Positions 1-9,420 of a stretch of 64,000 nucleotides of DNA are shown in pieces. The notes beneath the pieces were generated by a model, which worked only from the letters and a program-made list of their open reading frames with translations, ran no database searches and was not told the DNA's origin. Numbering within the stretch: the stretch's first letter is position 1; each line of letters opens with the position of its first letter. The translations under genes and the position numbers were made by a program. Source of the DNA: CBDAQR01 sp965199055 (GTDB lineage Bacteria; Pseudomonadota; Gammaproteobacteria; Pseudomonadales; Halieaceae); assembly GCA_965199055.1 (NCBI GenBank), contig CBDAQR010000003.1, forward strand, positions 2,418,001 to 2,482,000, written 5' to 3'.

Positions 1-1
1 T

Positions 2-1699
2 GAAAAGATAGCTTTTTCAGAAGGGCCGAATTGGCGCCCCGAATATCCTCTCTCTCAGCATCCACAATATATGAGCGTTACAAATTATGGCCCGACCAAT
101 GTGTCTGATCTCTTCATGGATCGGCAGACTATTGCCTTAGACACCTTCTCACAGTTTATTCCCGAAGTCGTAGCCGAAATTGACGCATCCGACGAATATA
201 AGAACGCGATTTCTACATATCTTGCACTAGGCGTAAGTAGACTGGCGAACCGGCAATCAACAAGCACATTTTGGGACAATAGTGCAGAGAACATTCAGCA
301 AGTATTTGCCATGCAAGCCCTCCCAATGCGATGGGATACTGCCGAAGGCAATCCATTCTCGACATCTTCCGGAAATTTTATTGGACAAGTCGAGTATCTG
401 GCAAAGGTAGTCGCGGCACTTCCCGCAAGGCAGACGCCTGGTCACGAAAAACAGAGAGACGCGCAAGCGATTGATTTTTCTGATTTCGTGATTTCTACGG
501 ACCCGCCGTACTACGACAATGTACCTTATGCTGACCTGTCCGATTTCTTCTATGTCTGGCTCCGCCGGTCGTTGAAAGATAGGTATCCTGAGCTCTTCCA
601 AACTGTATTGGTTCCAAAAGCTGAAGAACTTGTAGCAGACCACCAGCGGCACAAAGGCCGTGATCCTGCAGATGAATTCTTTCTAGGCGGCATGACTGAT
701 GTCATGAGCCATATGGCAAACCAAGGGCGTAAAGATATACCTGCCGCGATTTACTACGCGTTCCGGCAGGGCGAGGTCGAAGAAGGTGGGACGTCATCCA
801 AGGGATGGGCCACATTCTTGCAGTCAGTAATTTCGGCTGGCTATCGCGTCGACGCAACTTGGCCCGTACGCACCGAACTAGTGGGCAATCTCAAAAAGAA
901 TCGGAATGCTCTTGCGACATCGGTCGTCCTCTCATGCCGAAAGCGACCAGACTCTGCGGAGATCGTAACGCGTTCCGAGTTCATGCGCGCTCTCAAGCGG
1001 GAACTTCCGATTGCCATGAAAGAAATGCAGCGGGCAAACATCGCGCCCGCGGACATCCCTCAGGCGTCAATAGGACCTGGGATCGGCATTTTTTCTCGCT
1101 ACAAGGCCGTGCTCGAAAGTGACGACAGCCCGATGGCGGTCAAGGCGGCGTTGCAGCTCATCAACCGCGAGCTCGATGAGTTCCTGAGCGATGTGCAGGG
1201 CGAGTTCGATCCCGATACCCGCTTCGCCATTACCTGGTTCGAGCAAAACGGCATGGCGGCTGGCCAATACGGTGCCGCCGACAATCTGGCTCGCGCTCGT
1301 GGCATCTCTGTCGAAAGCGCCAAACATGCCGGTATCGTCGAAAGCGCCGCCGGCAAGGTTCGCATTCTGAAGCGCGAAGAATTGCTCGACGGCTGGGACC
1401 CCGCGACAGATGCCCACCTGACGGTCTGGGAATGCTGCCAATACGTCATCAGAACACTTGAGACCGACGGCGAGTACGAAGCAGCGGCACTTCTGAAGAA
1501 AATCGGACCGGACAAAGCTGATGCGGTGAAAGATCTCGCCTACTGCCTCTACGACATCTGCTCAAATAAGCGGAAGGATGCGAAGGAGGCAACGTCCTAC
1601 AACGCGCTTATCGCCGTCTGGACGGAGCTAACGCGGCAAGCCGCTTCCATTCACGAAACCGATCTTGGCGGCGACCGCCAAGTTGCAATGAACTTCTAA
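2..1699 (+). CDS. DUF1156-family DNA adenine methyltransferase, 5' end outside window
   Basis: The frame is open from base 2, so the gene starts outside the window; 565 C-terminal residues are visible of a family usually 900 residues or longer. The adenine methyltransferase motif DPPYYD is at visible residues 167-172, followed by the stretch NVPYADLSDFFYVWLRR typical of DUF1156 proteins. The family transfers a methyl group from S-adenosylmethionine to adenine in DNA; the amino-terminal part is off-window. A DUF499 ATPase follows after 12 bases. This pair is the core of HMA (helicase, methylase, ATPase) phage-defence loci, where methylation presumably marks self DNA. The defence role is inferred from family and neighbour. 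Confidence 0.85.
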   Translation, partial: EKIAFSEGPNWRPEYPLSQHPQYMSVTNYGPTNVSDLFMDRQTIALDTFSQFIPEVVAEIDASDEYKNAISTYLALGVSRLANRQSTSTFWDNSAENIQQVFAMQALPMRWDTAEGNPFSTSSGNFIGQVEYLAKVVAALPARQTPGHEKQRDAQAIDFSDFVISTDPPYYDNVPYADLSDFFYVWLRRSLKDRYPELFQTVLVPKAEELVADHQRHKGRDPADEFFLGGMTDVMSHMANQGRKDIPAAIYYAFRQGEVEEGGTSSKGWATFLQSVISAGYRVDATWPVRTELVGNLKKNRNALATSVVLSCRKRPDSAEIVTRSEFMRALKRELPIAMKEMQRANIAPADIPQASIGPGIGIFSRYKAVLESDDSPMAVKAALQLINRELDEFLSDVQGEFDPDTRFAITWFEQNGMAAGQYGAADNLARARGISVESAKHAGIVESAAGKVRILKREELLDGWDPATDAHLTVWECCQYVIRTLETDGEYEAAALLKKIGPDKADAVKDLAYCLYDICSNKRKDAKEATSYNALIAVWTELTRQAASIHETDLGGDRQVAMNF

Positions 1700-1711
1700 G
1701 GGCGCGCAACG

Positions 1712-4700
1712 ATGGCCAAGAGCACACGACAATACGTCTTTGAGGGCATGGAGCTTCTCCCAGAGGCACTGGTTCCTTTCGTCGAGAAGCGCCTGGAAAG
1801 TGCGATCAAGGGCCACTGGCAGGTCGAGGTCGTCGAGAGGGTCTCCGGTCTGAAAGTCAATGGCGGCGCGCTTTCCTGGGATCAGCAGGGCCTGCTCAAA
1901 ACCATGATGGCCTTCTGGAAGGATGCGTTCGCTATGGTGCTCGGTCATCCCGAGCGTTCCTATGTGTCCGAGCTACTCGATGTCAGGAACAAGCTCTCGC
2001 ACAACGAGACCTTCACCTATGACGATGCCGAGCGCGCGCTCGATACGATGCGTCGCCTGATGGAGTCGATCAGCGCCGGTGAAACCGCTGCTGAAATCAG
2101 CAAGATGCGCGATACAATCCTGCGCACCAAATACGCCGAGCTTCAGCGCAACGAAGAGCGGCGCAAAACGCAGCGACTTAAAATCTCGGTGGAAACGGTT
2201 GCCGGTTTGCTGCCGTGGCGTGAAGTTGTCGAACCGCACCAGGACGTTGCCACAGGCGAATTTCAGCAGGCGGAATTCGCAGCGGACCTTGGCAAAGTGC
2301 ATGAAGGGAGCGCGCCTTCCGAATACCGCAACCCGAAAGAATTTTTCAGCCGCACCTATCTGACCGACGGCCTGAGCAACTTGCTCATTGGCGCCGCCAA
2401 GCGCCTTTCACAGGCCGGCGGTGATCCGGTCGTCGAACTGCAAACAAATTTCGGTGGTGGCAAGACGCACTCGATGCTTGCACTCTACCATATGGTTGGC
2501 GGCACCTCCGCCCAAGACCTCCCCGGCCTTGATCAACTGCTTTCCAAGCATGAGCTGAAAGTCCCGGAAAAGGTGAACCGGGCAGTGCTTGTTGGCACAT
2601 CGCGCGGACCGCAGGACGTGCTTAACGCCGAGGGCGGGCGCAAAATCCGTACGACCTGGGGCGAACTGGCATGGCAGCTTGGCGGTGCCGACGCGTATGA
2701 CATGATTGCCGATAACGATGCCAAGGGCATCGCGCCCGGATCGAACGTGCTGGAGGCGATCTTCAAAAAATGTGCACCCTGCCTGATCCTGATCGACGAG
2801 TGGGTCGCCTATCTGCGGCAAATCTACAAGGTGGACGGTCTGCCCTCCGGCTCGTTCGACGCCAACCTGACCTTCGTTCAGTCGCTCACTGAGGCGGTCA
2901 AGGCCAGCCCCGGCACATTGCTGGTGGCCTCACTGCCTGCCTCACAGATCGAAGTCGGCGGAGAAGGCGGACAGGAAGCGCTCGCGCGCCTGAAGCAGAC
3001 TTTTTCCCGCGTGGAATCGTCGTGGCGTCCCGCGTCTCAGGAAGAGAGCTATGAGATCGTCCGCCGTCGCCTGTTCAAGGAAATTCCCGGCGACAGGCAT
3101 CACCACAAGGATAATACGCTCAAGCAGTTCGCAAAGCTCTACCGCGAGAATGGCAACGACTTTCCGCAGGGCTGCGCAGATGAGGATTATCGCCGCAAGT
3201 TGGAAAAGGCCTACCCGATCCATCCCGAGCTATTCGACCAGCTCTATACGAGCTGGGGATCGCTGGAAAAATTCCAGCGGACGCGTGGTGTGCTGCGCCT
3301 TATGGCGCAGGTCATCCACGAATTGTGGATGAGCAATGATCCGTCGGTGATGATCATGCCGGGGAGCGTAGCGATCAGCTCGGCGCGGGTCGAACCCGAA
3401 CTGCTCCATTATCTTGATGTGAACTGGCAGTCGATCATCGCCGGCGATGTCGATGCGGCGAATTCGACGCCCTACAAGATCGACCAGTCAGCGCCGAACC
3501 TGAACCGTTATTCGGCAACGCGCCGCGTTGCGCGCGCGGTTTTCATGGGCTCGGCTCCCACCCACACGGAAAAGAACAAGGGGCTCGACGACAAGCAGAT
3601 CAATCTGGGCGTGGTGCAGCCGGGTGAGCGCCCGGCAATCTTCGGCGACGCCCTGCGACGCCTGACGAACCAGGCGAAGTTCATGCACAGCGATCTGGGC
3701 CGATACTGGTATTCGATGTCGGCCAGCCTGAACCGCATCGCCGCAGACCGCGCCGGTCAGATTGAAGAAGCCCTTGTCTTGATGACCATCGACCAGGAGC
3801 TGGCCAAATATATCAACGGCATTAGCGACCGCGGTCACTTCGATGCCGTACAGGTAGCGCCCTCTTCTTCCGCCGACGTTCCTGATGAGCCCGGCGGCGT
3901 CAGGGCTGTCGTGCTCGGCGTTGCGCACCCTCACTCGGGACGCGAAGGGTCTGATGCGCTGATCGAAGCCAAGGATATCTTGTTACAGCGTGGGTCCACG
4001 CCCCGAGTCTACCGAAACACCCTGGTATTCCTGGCTGCGGAATCGAGGCAACTCGATAATCTGAAAGATGCCGTTCGTTCCGGTTTGGCCTGGGCGCAGA
4101 TCGTTCGCGATACGGAACGTCTCAATCTCACACAGAGTGACAGCGCGCTTGCCAAGGCCAAATCGGCGGAGGCAAACGAGACGCTGAAAACGCGGCTTCG
4201 CGAATGCTGGTGCTATCTGCTCTATCCGCACCAAGAGAATGCGCAAGCGGAAGTCGAATGGGCGTCCGGCAAGGTTCCCGCGCAAGACGGCCTGCTATCG
4301 CGCGCCAGCAAGAAACTGGTGAGCGACGAAGGACTGTTGCCGGAACTCGGCCCGACGCGGCTCGATCGCGACCTTCAGCATTATATCTGGAACGGCAAGC
4401 CGCACCTGCTGCTCAAGGACTTGTGGGAATATCTCAATCGCTACATCTATCTTCCGCGTGTAAAAAACCAGACGGTGCTGGTGAAGGCCGTACAAGCCGC
4501 GGTGTCAGGTATGTTCCCCGGCCCGTTCGCCTATGCTGAACGGTGGGACGAAGATAGCCAGAAATATCTTGGCCTGTTGATCGAAAAAGCCGCCAGTCCG
4601 CTCATCGTGATTGACCGTGACAGCGTCATTATCAAGCCGGACGTGGCGGAGACTCATCGCCCGGCTCCTGTGAGCGAGATGCAGGAATCCGCGGGAACGG

Positions 4701-5014
4701 CTGGTGGAAGCACTACATCGGATACAGGGACCGGCACCAATGGTCGGGGCGGACAAGACTCAGGGACTGAAGAGAAAGAAACGCTCCCGACTCGGTTTAT
4801 CGGAACTGTAATGATTTCACCGGACCGGCCGGCCCGCGACATGCATCAAATTGTCGAGGCGATTGTTGAGCAACTGACAACAGTTCCGGGCAGCGACGTT
4901 TCCCTGAAGCTGGAGATCGATGCCGAGGTTCCCCGTGGGCTCGACCGCGCGAAGGTCCGCACACTGTTGGAGAACGCGACCACGCTCGGCTTCATCGACA
5001 AAATGGTGCGGTAA
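1712..5014 (+). CDS. DUF499 family ATPase with N-terminal Swt1-like HEPN domain
   Basis: A full-length 1100-residue protein. Residues 1-120 resemble a Swt1-type HEPN domain with the Rx4H motif RNKLSH (R92, H97), the signature of HEPN ribonucleases. The ATPase core follows: Walker A NFGGGKTHS (about 246-254) and Walker B LILIDEW (358-364). The C-terminus has a Gly/Ser/Thr-rich linker (about 1005-1035) and then a short folded tail. DUF499 proteins are the large ATPases of HMA-type defence loci and probably couple ATP hydrolysis to DNA sensing or translocation. The gene lies 12 bases after the methyltransferase, so the two are probably co-transcribed. The HEPN motif suggests an RNA-cleaving arm; that activity is inferred. 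Confidence 0.85.
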   Translation: MAKSTRQYVFEGMELLPEALVPFVEKRLESAIKGHWQVEVVERVSGLKVNGGALSWDQQGLLKTMMAFWKDAFAMVLGHPERSYVSELLDVRNKLSHNETFTYDDAERALDTMRRLMESISAGETAAEISKMRDTILRTKYAELQRNEERRKTQRLKISVETVAGLLPWREVVEPHQDVATGEFQQAEFAADLGKVHEGSAPSEYRNPKEFFSRTYLTDGLSNLLIGAAKRLSQAGGDPVVELQTNFGGGKTHSMLALYHMVGGTSAQDLPGLDQLLSKHELKVPEKVNRAVLVGTSRGPQDVLNAEGGRKIRTTWGELAWQLGGADAYDMIADNDAKGIAPGSNVLEAIFKKCAPCLILIDEWVAYLRQIYKVDGLPSGSFDANLTFVQSLTEAVKASPGTLLVASLPASQIEVGGEGGQEALARLKQTFSRVESSWRPASQEESYEIVRRRLFKEIPGDRHHHKDNTLKQFAKLYRENGNDFPQGCADEDYRRKLEKAYPIHPELFDQLYTSWGSLEKFQRTRGVLRLMAQVIHELWMSNDPSVMIMPGSVAISSARVEPELLHYLDVNWQSIIAGDVDAANSTPYKIDQSAPNLNRYSATRRVARAVFMGSAPTHTEKNKGLDDKQINLGVVQPGERPAIFGDALRRLTNQAKFMHSDLGRYWYSMSASLNRIAADRAGQIEEALVLMTIDQELAKYINGISDRGHFDAVQVAPSSSADVPDEPGGVRAVVLGVAHPHSGREGSDALIEAKDILLQRGSTPRVYRNTLVFLAAESRQLDNLKDAVRSGLAWAQIVRDTERLNLTQSDSALAKAKSAEANETLKTRLRECWCYLLYPHQENAQAEVEWASGKVPAQDGLLSRASKKLVSDEGLLPELGPTRLDRDLQHYIWNGKPHLLLKDLWEYLNRYIYLPRVKNQTVLVKAVQAAVSGMFPGPFAYAERWDEDSQKYLGLLIEKAASPLIVIDRDSVIIKPDVAETHRPAPVSEMQESAGTAGGSTTSDTGTGTNGRGGQDSGTEEKETLPTRFIGTVMISPDRPARDMHQIVEAIVEQLTTVPGSDVSLKLEIDAEVPRGLDRAKVRTLLENATTLGFIDKMVR

Positions 5015-5027
5015 GTCGAACTGATCC

Positions 5028-5174
5028 ATGACCCTACGAACAGTCCGCGATCTGCTCACAAATGATGACCTCGCAGCGCTCCGTGATTCGCCTCTGATCG
5101 CAACGGGGCGGCATCCAACCTGGTATCCGGTCTTCTACTCTTCCCCCCCCCCCCCCGGCCAGTCGATCAATTGA
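5028..5174 (+). pseudogene. 5' fragment of a third gene of the methylase-ATPase operon
   Basis: An ATG 13 bases after the DUF499 stop opens a 48-residue frame beginning MTLRTVRDLLTNDDLAALRD. It runs through a tract of 14 cytosines (5143-5156) that encodes four prolines and stops shortly after. The first 38 residues look like a real protein start; beyond the C tract nothing is recognisable and the recombinase module begins. I read this as the 5' end of the next operon gene, cut off at the boundary of the integrated element. Its product is not recognisable from so short a piece. Confidence 0.5.
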
Positions 5175-5231
5175 GCAATCAGTGCGCCGCGCCATAGCCG
5201 GATCAACGATCCCGAAGAGGCGGCGGCAGAG

Positions 5232-5263
5232 CCAAAAGCAACAAAGGCCGCCTCGCGGCGGCC
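5232..5263 (-). terminator. Rho-independent terminator of the serine recombinase
   Basis: On the minus strand a perfect 7-bp stem (GGCCGCC, loop GCGA, GGCGGCC) is followed by a T-rich stretch (TTTGTTGCTTTT). It lies 25 bases after the recombinase stop codon. Confidence 0.7.
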
Positions 5264-5287
5264 TAAGTGTTTGTTATATCTTGCATT

Positions 5288-6899
5288 CTATGGAGTTATA
5301 ACTTGGGATCTGTTTCGGGTTTTGCGCCCGGAAACGATGTCGAGGATGTTCACCACCTCGCCGCGTAAGGTGGCGTTGACTTCGCCGCGCTTGTCGCCGG
5401 GCTCAAGCACCACCTCGTCGACCAGCGCGCGGAACGCCTCGGCAGCTTGATCGCGCAGTTGGGGATCAGCCAGAGCCTCGCTCAACTGCGTCACCTTGGC
5501 TTTGTAGATTTCGGCGATGTTGGGGTGGATGTCCGGGACGTCCTCGGGCGCCTGTTCCATACGCGCCAGTACATCCGCCTTCTGGCGCTCAAGTTCCTCC
5601 ATCCGATCCTTCATGGCCGGCTGATACATGCCGTCCTCGATCGCCGCCATGATGCCGACGATGCCACGTTCGATCTTCTCCAGCGCCTTGCGGTCAAGCT
5701 CCACCTGCGCCCGGCGTTCACGGTTCTGACTGTTGAGCGCTTCGGCATAGGCGCGCACGGCCTTGGCGACCCTGTCGGCCGAAACCAGCCGTTCAGTAAG
5801 GCCAGAGAGAATGCGCTGCTCGATGTCATCGCGACGGATGGTATGGCCGTTGTCGCAGGTGCCCCGGCGATAGCGGTTGAGACAGCCATACCGGTCACGG
5901 GTGATGATGCCGTAGTTGCCGCCGCAGCAGCCGCATTTGAGTAGGCCGGAGAACAGAAAGGCGGGGCGGCGCAGCTCGTTAACGTGCTTGGCACGATAAG
6001 CGCGCACGCCTTTGGTGACATTCTCGAACTGCTTGGAGATTTCCTCCTGCCGCCGCCGCGCCGCCTGCCATAGGTCTTCGTTGACGATGCGCAGCTCCTG
6101 CACCTCGGTCCTGATCCACTCGGACTCCGGGTTGACGCGCGACACGCGCTTTCCCGTCGCCGGGTTCTTGATGTAACGCAGCCGGTTCCAGACCAGCACA
6201 CCGGCATAGAGCTCGTTGTTGTCGATGCCGGTGCCCCGGCAGACATGGCCGCGAATGGTGGTGTCTCCCCAAGCCTTACCATTGGGGCCGGGAATGCCAT
6301 CGCGGTTGAGATCGGCGGCGATGGCCTTGGGGCTCTTGCCGGCGGCGAATTCACGGAAGATGCGGCGGACGATCTCGGCCTCGGCCTCGTTGATCTTCCG
6401 TTCGCCGCGCACCTGCTCGCCATCGCCGTTGAGCCGCTTCACGACGTCATAGCCGTAGCAGAGCCTTTCCCTTCTCGACGCGGCCGCGCAGGCCGCGGTG
6501 GGTCTTGGCGGCGAGGTCTTTCAGGAACAGGGCGTTCATGGTGCCCTTGAGACCGACATGCAGCTCGGAGATCTCGCCCTCTGCAAGCGTCACGAGCATC
6601 ACGCCGGCAAACTTGAAATGCTTGTAGAGAATGGCGACATCGGCCTGGTCGCGGCTGATACGGTCCAACGCCTCCGCCAGCACGGTGTCGAACTTGCCCG
6701 CCTGCGCGTCCTGCAAGAGCGTCTGGATGCCTGGCCGCAAGGTGACGCTCGCACCCGAAATGGCGGCGTCCTTGTAGGCCCCCACCACTTTCCACTTCTC
6801 CCGCGCCGCCTGCTCCCGGCAAATGCGAAACTGATCCTCGATGGAGGAAACGCTCTGATTGTCCGAAGAATAGCGGGCGTATAGCGCAACGCGGGTCAT
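5288..6899 (-). pseudogene. Large serine recombinase, frameshifted
   Basis: Two adjacent frames together make one large serine recombinase of about 535 residues. The first (to about 6447) begins MTRVALYARYSSDNQS, with the catalytic serine at residue 11, and has the resolvase-domain motif DRISRD. The second carries the recombinase domain and a zinc ribbon (CGCCGGNYG ... CDNGH). At about 6455-6470 the frame breaks between VEKGK and LCYGYDVVKR; relatives read through with a short SGGG-like link, so a small deletion has shifted the frame. The start at 6899 has the ribosome-binding site AAGGAAAG. Such enzymes integrate and excise mobile elements. This copy should be inactive unless the break is a sequencing error. 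Confidence 0.85.
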
Positions 6900-6952
6900 A
6901 AGACTTTCCTTTCTCTCAAGGGCGGATTTCACCCACCCGGTTCCCGCCCCTC

Positions 6953-7156
6953 TTACTTTGGCCGGTTGTCGTTGGCCGCCCGCTTCCGCTGCTCACGCTC
7001 CCAGGCCCTGATGTGTTCGCGGGCAATATGGCGACCGATGGCCCGCGCGATAGTGTCCAGGTGCCGCTCCGCTTCTTCCCCCGCCCCTTGCTCTGGGCCG
7101 TTATCGTTCACCGGGGGCGGGATGACCGCGGTCGCCTGGTCCTCCTTTTCCTTCAT
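6953..7156 (-). CDS. Small hypothetical protein upstream of the recombinase
   Basis: A 67-residue protein, MKEKEDQATAVIPPP to the end ANDNRPK, rich in charged residues in its second half (RHIAREHIRAWEREQRKR). The start at 7156 is preferred over an upstream one because AAGGTG lies 6 bases before it. It is transcribed in the same direction as the recombinase, 53 bases ahead of it. I recall similar short proteins beside such recombinases in alphaproteobacteria, but no function is known. Its basic helical tail could bind DNA; that is a guess. Confidence 0.6.
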   Translation of the reverse strand: MKEKEDQATAVIPPPVNDNGPEQGAGEEAERHLDTIARAIGRHIAREHIRAWEREQRKRAANDNRPK

Positions 7157-7258
7157 GGGTTGCACCTTTCCGGTATTGATGCATACCGGATAAGGATCGC
7201 GCAAAAGCAGCCAAGTTCTTATGGCCGTTATATACCCTGGTCTTCGCCCACGCCCCCT

Positions 7259-8173
7259 CTAGGCAAACAGCGCCTTCAGCATTTCTCCTTGCTCGTCATG
7301 CTTGGCCGGGTTTTCCGCCTTGAGCCTGCGCAGGTTGAGAAGCTTCCATTGGACGGCGGGGAGCCGTTCGGCCTGGGGCAGGTCGATGAGAGCGAAATTC
7401 GGTTCGGCGTTATGAAGCGACATCAGGAATGCCGCTGTGTTGTCGGTCAGACGGCTTCGGACATCCGCGATCAGGCGCGTCCGCGCCGCTTCGAGATCGG
7501 ACAGCGCGATCTCCTCCCGCGTCATCCCAACGAATTCCTCCGTGTACAGTTCTTCTATCGGGATAGCCGGTGGCGCCAGCAGTTCGTGCGGCGGACGGCC
7601 GGATGCGCAGACATAGACCAGAAAGACCCGGAACAGATCTTCCGTCAGCCCCTCATTCTCATAGAGCAGGTGGACATCGTAGAGATCGCGCGGATGCTGG
7701 CGGTCGAGGGCGGCATGCAGCTTGCCGGCAAAGAGGTCCTCGAAGGCGAGCACCGGCATCTCGGCGAACCCAAAGGCCTCCTCCACCGTGTCCGAAACTC
7801 TCATCGGCACCGGCGGCAGCACCGTTCCGCGCATGACAGGCGAGGTCTCGATCTTCACACTCGTCGCACCGCGCGACGCCATGATGCGGGTTTCCAGGTT
7901 CCCGCCGCCGGCGATGCGCTGGAGCCGCACATCCCTGTTGCTGCGGCCGAATGAGTCGATGATCCGGTCGAGCGTGGCATCGATATACTGAAGAGAGACA
8001 GCCCGATCCTCGATCGGCACGTAGGTCAGATCGATATCGACCGACAGACGCGGCATGTCCCGGTAAAAGAGATTGATGGCCGAACCGCCTTTAAGCGCAA
8101 AGACCTCCTCGGCCGCAATGGCCGGCAGGAGGCGCATCAGCAAACGGACCTGCTCGACATAGCGTTCACGCAT
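7259..8173 (-). CDS. abiEii: AbiEii/AbiGii-family nucleotidyltransferase toxin
   Basis: A 304-residue protein with the nucleotidyltransferase signature KGGSAINLFYRD then SVDIDLTY (GS...DxD), the active site of the AbiEii family. AbiE toxins are type IV toxin-antitoxin partners: they transfer nucleotides to an RNA target (tRNA in studied members) and arrest growth, giving abortive phage infection. The start at 8173 is chosen because it overlaps the antitoxin gene by eight bases (ATGCGTGA), an arrangement that couples translation. The C-terminal half is helical, as usual for the family. Confidence 0.88.
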   Translation of the reverse strand: MRERYVEQVRLLMRLLPAIAAEEVFALKGGSAINLFYRDMPRLSVDIDLTYVPIEDRAVSLQYIDATLDRIIDSFGRSNRDVRLQRIAGGGNLETRIMASRGATSVKIETSPVMRGTVLPPVPMRVSDTVEEAFGFAEMPVLAFEDLFAGKLHAALDRQHPRDLYDVHLLYENEGLTEDLFRVFLVYVCASGRPPHELLAPPAIPIEELYTEEFVGMTREEIALSDLEAARTRLIADVRSRLTDNTAAFLMSLHNAEPNFALIDLPQAERLPAVQWKLLNLRRLKAENPAKHDEQGEMLKALFA

Positions 8174-9044
8174 GGCTCGCGTCCTCGTCCCCATCCGCAG
8201 GCAGAAGCGCCTCGGGCACATAGATCCGGTAGACCGGGTGCAGTTTTCCGCCCTTCACCAGCGCGCGCGGGCCGGAACCGAGATCGATGGCGCTCTTGTC
8301 CAGATGCTTCACCCAGGCATGGGCATGCCGGTCGGCGAACACGAAGAACAGGCGCTTGACCTTGATGCTTCGGCAAGCGCGCAGCAGGGTCATCAGGCGC
8401 TTGGGACGCAGGTTCGTCAGACCCTGAAAGATCATGTCCAGATTGTCGAAGGTCGCGTGGGCTGGCAGTTCGTCGAGCGCTTCGAGGATGGCGCGCTCGG
8501 GGGACGAAACCTTGAGCGGCCAGCGCCAGGGGCTCACGGTCGTGCCATGTCCCGCCCCCGCCCCGGGCGCGCTCTCGAACTGGTGCTCGGCATTCTCGAC
8601 GCCGGCAAGGTCGTCACCGAACAGGACGCGCGAGCGAACGACGAACTGTGTCGTGCCCGGAAGGCGGGCCAGCCAGGAGGGAACTTCGCCATAGAGATAG
8701 ACACGCTCCCCGCCGCCAAGCGGCAGATAGTGAGCGAGCCCATGGAAGCCGAGCGCGCTCAAACCACCCAGATGGACGTCATGTTCCATGATCCATTGGA
8801 TCGACAGCAGCGGGAGCTGCCAGTCGGTCTCCTGTCGGACAAGCGGGTGCTCTGCCTGATCGTTATGGGGTAGCGGGCGACGGTAGACCCCGCGCACCAC
8901 CCGCTCCAGCCAGCCCCGTTCGGCATAGTCGTGGATCGACTTGGGATCGACCCCGAAGCGCTTCAGCCATGCCGCATCAACGAGGAAGCCGGGGGGGACC
9001 CGCTCCAGGAAGGGCTTCAGCCTTGGCGTTCTTTGATGGCTCAT
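8166..9044 (-). CDS. abiEi: AbiEi-family type IV antitoxin
   Basis: A 292-residue protein. The N-terminal winged-helix region runs LVDAAWLKRFGVDPKSIHDY ... WLERVVRGVYRR and matches the AbiEi N-terminal domain; the C-terminal domain is characteristic of the longer AbiEi group. In studied systems AbiEi represses its own promoter by binding inverted repeats and counteracts the toxin without binding it. Possible starts are TTG 9053, ATG 9050 and ATG 9044, and no strong ribosome-binding site is visible. The 23-bp palindrome at 9032-9054 overlaps all of them, so repressor binding would cover the start region. The toxin gene overlaps its 3' end. Confidence 0.85.
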   Translation of the reverse strand: MSHQRTPRLKPFLERVPPGFLVDAAWLKRFGVDPKSIHDYAERGWLERVVRGVYRRPLPHNDQAEHPLVRQETDWQLPLLSIQWIMEHDVHLGGLSALGFHGLAHYLPLGGGERVYLYGEVPSWLARLPGTTQFVVRSRVLFGDDLAGVENAEHQFESAPGAGAGHGTTVSPWRWPLKVSSPERAILEALDELPAHATFDNLDMIFQGLTNLRPKRLMTLLRACRSIKVKRLFFVFADRHAHAWVKHLDKSAIDLGSGPRALVKGGKLHPVYRIYVPEALLPADGDEDASHA

Positions 9045-9054
9045 AACCATCAAA
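9032..9054. promoter_or_regulatory. 23-bp inverted repeat at the abiEi start (operator 1)
   Basis: TTTGATGG, 7-base spacer, CCATCAAA: a perfect 8-bp inverted repeat of 23 bp in total. A near-copy lies 72 bp upstream. Both position and length resemble the operators through which AbiEi proteins repress their own genes. Confidence 0.6.
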
Positions 9055-9103
9055 TTTGCATATTATCAAAGCGAATGCAACGCAGACTTTCCATTTATCG
9101 AGT

Positions 9104-9126
9104 TTCGATGGCTTACAACCATCAAA
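9104..9126. promoter_or_regulatory. 23-bp inverted repeat upstream of abiEi (operator 2)
   Basis: TTCGATGG, 7-base spacer, CCATCAAA; same design as the site at 9032-9054 with one arm mismatch. Paired sites 72 bp apart are compatible with cooperative binding of the antitoxin. Confidence 0.6.
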
Positions 9127-9232
9127 AACGGTCCATTTCGAAATGACCTGTTGCTGACTGGGGTGGGTGCGACTGCGATGAACGATGCGGACCTTTTGCG
9201 AACAATTTCGAACTCGAGCACATCGAAGCCGC

Positions 9233-9325
9233 TCATCCATCGCGCCTGTGGTTCCATACGAGTTGCGCCCGGTCGCCTTCGTCGGATGGAAACAGGGCGG
9301 GGCTGATGGGCTCTGGCAAGCTCGC
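9233..9325 (-). pseudogene. 3' remnant of a DUF736 gene
   Basis: The minus strand reads ASLPEPISPALFPSDEGD then RAQLVWNHRRDG and stop, closely matching the last 30 residues of the intact DUF736 protein at 12899-13216 (SLPEPFTAALFPSAEGD ... RAQLVWNRRRQG). Similarity continues about 40 bases past the stop in both copies. It is a detached 3' end marking a recombination boundary of the operon that follows. The stretch from 9127 to 9420 otherwise holds no gene that I can see. Confidence 0.75.
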
Positions 9326-9420
9326 GCGCCCTACCGACGTTGGTAAGGTGCCAATAGAGGAAGCGAGAGTCATAAGCATAGGAACGTCAACCTAGGACTG
9401 TTCGCGAAGACGCTTCAGAT

